Part shown: piece after piece, positions 6,100-9,039 of the stretch
Numbering within the stretch: position 1 is the first letter of the stretch
Layout: each line of letters opens with the position of its first letter
Source: a bacterium UBP9_UBA1432
GTDB lineage: Bacteria; Vulcanimicrobiota; Xenobia; Xenobiales; Xenobiaceae
DNA length: 9,039 bases
Assembly (NCBI GenBank): GCA_002329445.1
Contig: DCTU01000056.1
Span: 2,601-11,639, forward strand
Reading direction: 5' to 3'
Position numbers and translations under genes: made by a program
Notes under the pieces: generated by a model
What the model saw: the letters and a program-made list of their open reading frames with translations, nothing else
The model's database searches: none
What the model was told of the DNA's origin: nothing

Positions 6100-7695
6100 T
6101 CAACCCGCTTCGCAGGCCTCTTCAAAGCGCAGGGGCAGGACCAGTCGGGCCCGGGTCCCCTGACCCGGTTGACTCTCCATCTCCAGGCGTCCCCCGTGGC
6201 GCTCGGCCACGGCCCGGACGATGGCCAGCCCCAGACCGGTCCCCCCGCTGGAACGGGCGCGACCTGCGTCGGCCCGGTAGAACCGTCGGCCCAGGTTCTC
6301 CAGGTGGCGGGAGGGGATCCCGCATCCCTCGTCCTCCACCTCCAGGCGGACTTCGCTTGCGGTGCGATGCACGCCAACGCGCACAGCACGGTGCGGGGGC
6401 GTATAGCGCAGGGCGTTGTCCAGGAGGTTCCGCAGGGCCCGAACCAGCCCGGCCTGGTCTCCCAGAATCCAGATCTCCGGAATCTCCGGAACCTCCACGC
6501 TTCGACTCGGAGCGCCAGCCAAGGCCGAATCCAGGGCTTCCTGCACCACGACGCGCAGATCCACCGGGTCGCTGGGAGGCTGCAACGAGGCCTCGGTGGC
6601 TTTGGACAAAGCCAGCAGGTCCACCACCAGCCCCTCCATCCGAGCCAGTTCCCGATCCATGGTATCCAGCGTCTGTTGCCTGCGCGGGTCGGCGGCGTCT
6701 CCACCCAGCACCCGAAGGACGTGGGCGCCCCCCACCAGGGCGGTCAAGGGAGACTTCAGCTCGTGGGAGGCGTCGGCCACGAAGCGCCTCTGTTCGGCGA
6801 ACGACGCCTCCACCTGGTCGGCCATCCGGTCGAAGGCCCAACCCACCTGGTAGATCTCGTTGGTGCCTTCCGGCAGGCCGGTCCGGGCGGCAAGGTCCCC
6901 CCGGGCCACCCGGCGAGCCGTGGCGGCGACCCGTTCCAACGGGCGCGCCAGAACCCGGGCCAGCCAGATTCCGGTCCCGCACACCAGCAAGGCCAAGACC
7001 GCGCCGGCCAGCAAGAGGCTGGCCGAGAGACTGCGCAGCATGTGGTCGGCGAAACGCCAGGAGGAGGTCATCTGGGCGAAGCCGATCAGCCTGCCCTCCC
7101 GGGCCAGGGGAACGACCAGGACCTGGCGATCCGGGGTGGCCAGGTAGACCACGCGCAGGGGCCCTCGGGGCGGAGGTCCGGGTGGTCGACGGAACAGGAG
7201 CGGAAGGAGCGATGGAGGCCAGGGAGGCCTGCCTGGGCCCCCGGGGCGTGAAGGGAACGGCCCGGAACCTCCCGGGCCCGACCTCTCCCAGCGGCGTTTG
7301 AGCGAAGCCAGGACCTGGGCCGAGGGCAAGGCCGTGGACTCCCGCCCCTCAGGTGCCCGGGCCAGGACCCTGCCCTCGGCGTCCAACAGGGCCACCAGGA
7401 AGGAGTCCCCGCTCAACTCGGTGGCCAGGCGGCCAAGTCGGGCCTCGTAGTCTGCGGGGACCTCGACCGGTCGCTCGATCCTCGTCATCATCGCTCGGGG
7501 GTCCGCATCCAGGCCGTTGTTCGGGTCGACATCCCCCAGGACATAGCGGAGATGGCTATCCATGCGGATCGAGCCACTGCCCCACAGGACACCCTCCATG
7601 GCCGAGTAGACGTAGCCCCCGGCCGCTGCCAGAGCCAACAGGAAGACGGCCAGGAACAAGGTGGCCATCAACCAGCGGAGGGGAATCCGCCTCAT
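6100..7695 (-). CDS. membrane sensor histidine kinase (HAMP, HisKA, HATPase)
   Basis: This encodes 531 residues. Transmembrane helix 1 (about 8-30) and helix 2 (about 223-248) enclose an extracytoplasmic sensor region of about 190 residues. HAMP follows at about 245-298, then the phosphoacceptor helix with SHELKSP (H311) and the ATP-binding domain: N box NLLDNALRYT (423-432), G1 DEGCGIP (455-461), F box RFYRAD (471-476) and G2 GGTGLGL (484-490). All catalytic motifs are intact, so it should autophosphorylate and pass phosphate to its partner. The sensor region contains a Pro/Gly/Arg-rich insert at about 137-178. ATG at 7695 overlaps the response regulator's TGA as ATGA, giving translational coupling; this start puts the first membrane helix at the N-terminus, whereas the in-frame start at 7815 lies inside the regulator gene. 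The signal sensed cannot be inferred. Confidence 0.95.
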   Translation of the reverse strand: MRRIPLRWLMATLFLAVFLLALAAAGGYVYSAMEGVLWGSGSIRMDSHLRYVLGDVDPNNGLDADPRAMMTRIERPVEVPADYEARLGRLATELSGDSFLVALLDAEGRVLARAPEGRESTALPSAQVLASLKRRWERSGPGGSGPFPSRPGGPGRPPWPPSLLPLLFRRPPGPPPRGPLRVVYLATPDRQVLVVPLAREGRLIGFAQMTSSWRFADHMLRSLSASLLLAGAVLALLVCGTGIWLARVLARPLERVAATARRVARGDLAARTGLPEGTNEIYQVGWAFDRMADQVEASFAEQRRFVADASHELKSPLTALVGGAHVLRVLGGDAADPRRQQTLDTMDRELARMEGLVVDLLALSKATEASLQPPSDPVDLRVVVQEALDSALAGAPSRSVEVPEIPEIWILGDQAGLVRALRNLLDNALRYTPPHRAVRVGVHRTASEVRLEVEDEGCGIPSRHLENLGRRFYRADAGRARSSGGTGLGLAIVRAVAERHGGRLEMESQPGQGTRARLVLPLRFEEACEAG

Positions 7696-8363
7696 CCCAG
7701 CGCGTAGCCCACGCCGCGCACCGTCCGGATCAGGGTGCGCGAGGTGTCCTGGAACTTGGCGCGCAACGCGCTGATGTGGACCTCGACGACGTTGGTCTCG
7801 ATGTCGTCGCTCCAACCCCAGAGCTGCCGGAGGATCTGCTGACGGGTGAAGACCTGCCTGGGACGCCGCAGCAAGAGCTCGAGCACCTCATACTCCCGCA
7901 GGGTCAGGTGGACCGGCCGGCCCTGGTACATCACCATCCGGGTATCCGGGTCCAGGATCAGTTCGCCGCAGGAAAGGACCCGATTGCTGTGACCCGAGCG
8001 GCGCAGCAGGGCACGGACGCGGGCCAGGAACTCTCGAAACTTGAAGGGTTTGGGCAGGTAGTCGTCCCCGCCCATGTCCAGGCCGGTCACCCGGTCGTCG
8101 AGCTGGTCGCGGGCGGTCAGGAAGAGAATCGGCGTGTCGCCCAGGACCCGGATGTCGCGGCAGACTTCAAAACCCGACCGGTCCGGAAGCATCACGTCGA
8201 GGACCACCAGTTGGGGCTTGACCTCCTGATACCGGCGCAGGGCCTCGTCCCCCGTGAGGGCCACGGCGGTCCGGTACCCTTCGTGCTCCAGCGAGAAGGT
8301 GACGGCCTCCAGGATGGACTCTTCGTCGTCGACCACCAGGATCATGCTGGGGGTTGCGCTCAT
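7692..8363 (-). CDS. OmpR/PhoB-family response regulator
   Basis: This encodes 223 residues. The receiver domain (about 6-120) has the acidic pair D12-D13, phosphoacceptor D56 (in LVVLDVMLP), T83 and K105 (in LPKPF), all in place. The C-terminal winged-helix DNA-binding domain (about 128-223) has the OmpR/PhoB signature, including LTLREYEVLELLL, the recognition-helix stretch TNVVEVHISALRAK and the closing RTVRGVGYAL. It is the cognate partner of the kinase gene it overlaps by 4 bases, and would bind promoter DNA after phosphorylation. ATG at 8363 is supported by GGAGG 6 bases upstream. Its targets are unknown; its own promoter and the adjacent small-protein leader are the nearest candidates. 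Confidence 0.96.
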   Translation of the reverse strand: MSATPSMILVVDDEESILEAVTFSLEHEGYRTAVALTGDEALRRYQEVKPQLVVLDVMLPDRSGFEVCRDIRVLGDTPILFLTARDQLDDRVTGLDMGGDDYLPKPFKFREFLARVRALLRRSGHSNRVLSCGELILDPDTRMVMYQGRPVHLTLREYEVLELLLRRPRQVFTRQQILRQLWGWSDDIETNVVEVHISALRAKFQDTSRTLIRTVRGVGYALG

Positions 8364-8414
8364 TCCCGGCCTCCAGGTTCCGGTCGCTCCCCGATCGACC
8401 CGGGCTCCGGATCC

Positions 8415-8440
8415 ATTCTAGGGCATTCGGAAGAGCCGAA
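8415..8440 (-). promoter_or_regulatory. possible promoter and palindrome upstream of the two-component operon
   Basis: TAGAAT (8415-8420 on the minus strand) resembles a sigma-70 -10 element and lies about 50 bases before the response regulator start. The -35 region is a poor match to consensus. Overlapping it is a perfect palindrome, TTCGG-N5-CCGAA (8426-8440). An operator role, for example in autoregulation, is inference only. Confidence 0.25.
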
Positions 8441-8588
8441 GGTTGCCTGGATTCAAGTAATGATAAAGAAATCCTCAGGATCTTCTCTGCGACGCCGAGA
8501 CGGACCCGACCCCGCGCAGTCCACCTGCCCCTTCCGATCCAGGAACCGGTGTCAAGACCGCGTCGGTCGCCCCGCCGCCCATCGCTCG

Positions 8589-8620
8589 GGCCGGGGCTTC
8601 CTCCAGGCCCCGCCCCGGCC
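8589..8620 (-). terminator. GC-rich hairpin directly after clpB
   Basis: GGCCGGGGC and GCCCCGGCC form a perfect 9-bp stem around a 14-base loop, beginning 5 bases after the clpB stop codon on the minus strand. Position and stability suit a transcription end. The sequence after the stem is GC-rich with no T-run, so intrinsic termination would be atypical. Confidence 0.4.
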
Positions 8621-8625
8621 GTCGC

Positions 8626-9039
8626 TCAGGTCATGGTCAGGAAGTCCAGCCCGCCGCCCTGGCGGACCACCCGGACCCGATCCCCCTGGCGGACCCTCCC
8701 CTGCAGCACGGCCATCGCCAGGGCGTCCTGCACGTGCTTCTGCACGGCCCGCTTCAGGGGGCGAGCGCCGAAGACCGGATCGTAGCCGGCCTCGGCCAGA
8801 TAGATTCGGGCCTCCGGGTCGAGCTCGATCTCGATCCCACGGTCGGCCAGGCGTCGCTGCAAGAGATCGATCTGGATCTCGATGATCCTCTCCAGGGCCG
8901 CCCGGTCCAGGCTGTGGAAGTGGACGACCTCGTCGATCCGGTTGAGGAACTCGGGCCGGAACTTCTCGTGCAGGGCCCGCTCCACCAGGGCCTCCCTTTC
9001 CTCCTCCCCCAACCCGGACTCCAGCAGCCACTGCGAGCC
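8626..9039 (-). CDS. clpB: ClpB disaggregase, C-terminal fragment (5' end outside window)
   Basis: The open frame runs without interruption to the right edge, giving the last 137 residues of a longer protein. It covers the end of the second AAA+ domain and the small C-terminal domain. KFRPEFLNRIDE (about 25-36) carries the Clp/Hsp100 arginine finger (R34), and GYDPVFGARPLKR (about 85-97) is the sensor-2 motif. ClpB uses ATP to pull aggregated proteins through its hexameric pore, working with DnaK/DnaJ/GrpE in the cytoplasm. The segment ends shortly after DRVRVVRQGGGLDFL, as ClpB does, with no ClpX-type or ClpC-type tail. The first residue in frame at the edge is the glycine of a GSQWLL segment that normally follows the MTSNL strand. 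ClpB is much likelier than other Hsp100 proteins, although most of the gene is not visible. The apparent TTG start at 9012 is internal, not a real start. Confidence 0.9.
   Translation of the reverse strand, partial: GSQWLLESGLGEEEREALVERALHEKFRPEFLNRIDEVVHFHSLDRAALERIIEIQIDLLQRRLADRGIEIELDPEARIYLAEAGYDPVFGARPLKRAVQKHVQDALAMAVLQGRVRQGDRVRVVRQGGGLDFLTMT

Noticed and set aside
6054..8885. Plus-strand frames of about 360-510 codons opposite the two-component genes
   Set aside because: They are Pro/Arg-rich antisense shadows of the kinase and response regulator, whose own motifs are complete on the minus strand.

Overview
The window is a GC-rich bacterial chromosome segment of about 9 kb. Except for the tail of one gene at the left edge, every gene lies on the minus strand. 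There is no rRNA, tRNA, CRISPR array, insertion sequence or phage gene. The envelope-anchored proteins, OmpR/PhoB-type two-component pair and ClpB point to an ordinary free-living bacterium, probably Gram-negative. The phylum cannot be fixed from the sequence; high-GC groups such as Myxococcota or Sericytochromatia are guesses only.

In order of minus-strand transcription, from right to left: (1) the 3' end of clpB, cut by the window edge; (2) a response regulator and a membrane histidine kinase whose stop and start codons overlap as ATGA, forming a sensory operon; (3) an AT-richer leader, then a 78-residue, glutamine-rich, proline-free helical protein with a strong ribosome binding site, closed by a 14-bp hairpin terminator; (4) two tandem, clearly paralogous membrane-anchored SGNH hydrolase proteins with TPR segments, 22 bases apart; (5) a B12-binding-domain radical SAM enzyme with a TTG start; (6) a YraN/UPF0102 nuclease-fold protein. 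At the far left the last 34 residues of a PIN-domain-like protein run in on the plus strand and converge on the yraN homologue.

The most distinctive part is the SGNH-SGNH-radical SAM block. Two duplicated extracytoplasmic hydrolase or acyltransferase-like proteins, each carrying a TPR-like segment inside the catalytic fold and more TPRs at the C-terminus, sit co-directionally with a radical SAM/cobalamin enzyme. This could be a small lipid or envelope-glycan modification locus, but no substrate can be read from the sequence. The two-component system and the small helical protein lie directly upstream and are plausible but unproven regulators or partners.

No gap between genes exceeds 300 bases. 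The largest (262 bases, between clpB and the response regulator) holds a GC-rich hairpin after clpB and a possible promoter with a small palindrome. The 137-base gap at 108-244 shows only a 5-bp hairpin. The 185-base gap at 5555-5739 holds the strong terminator and no visible promoter.
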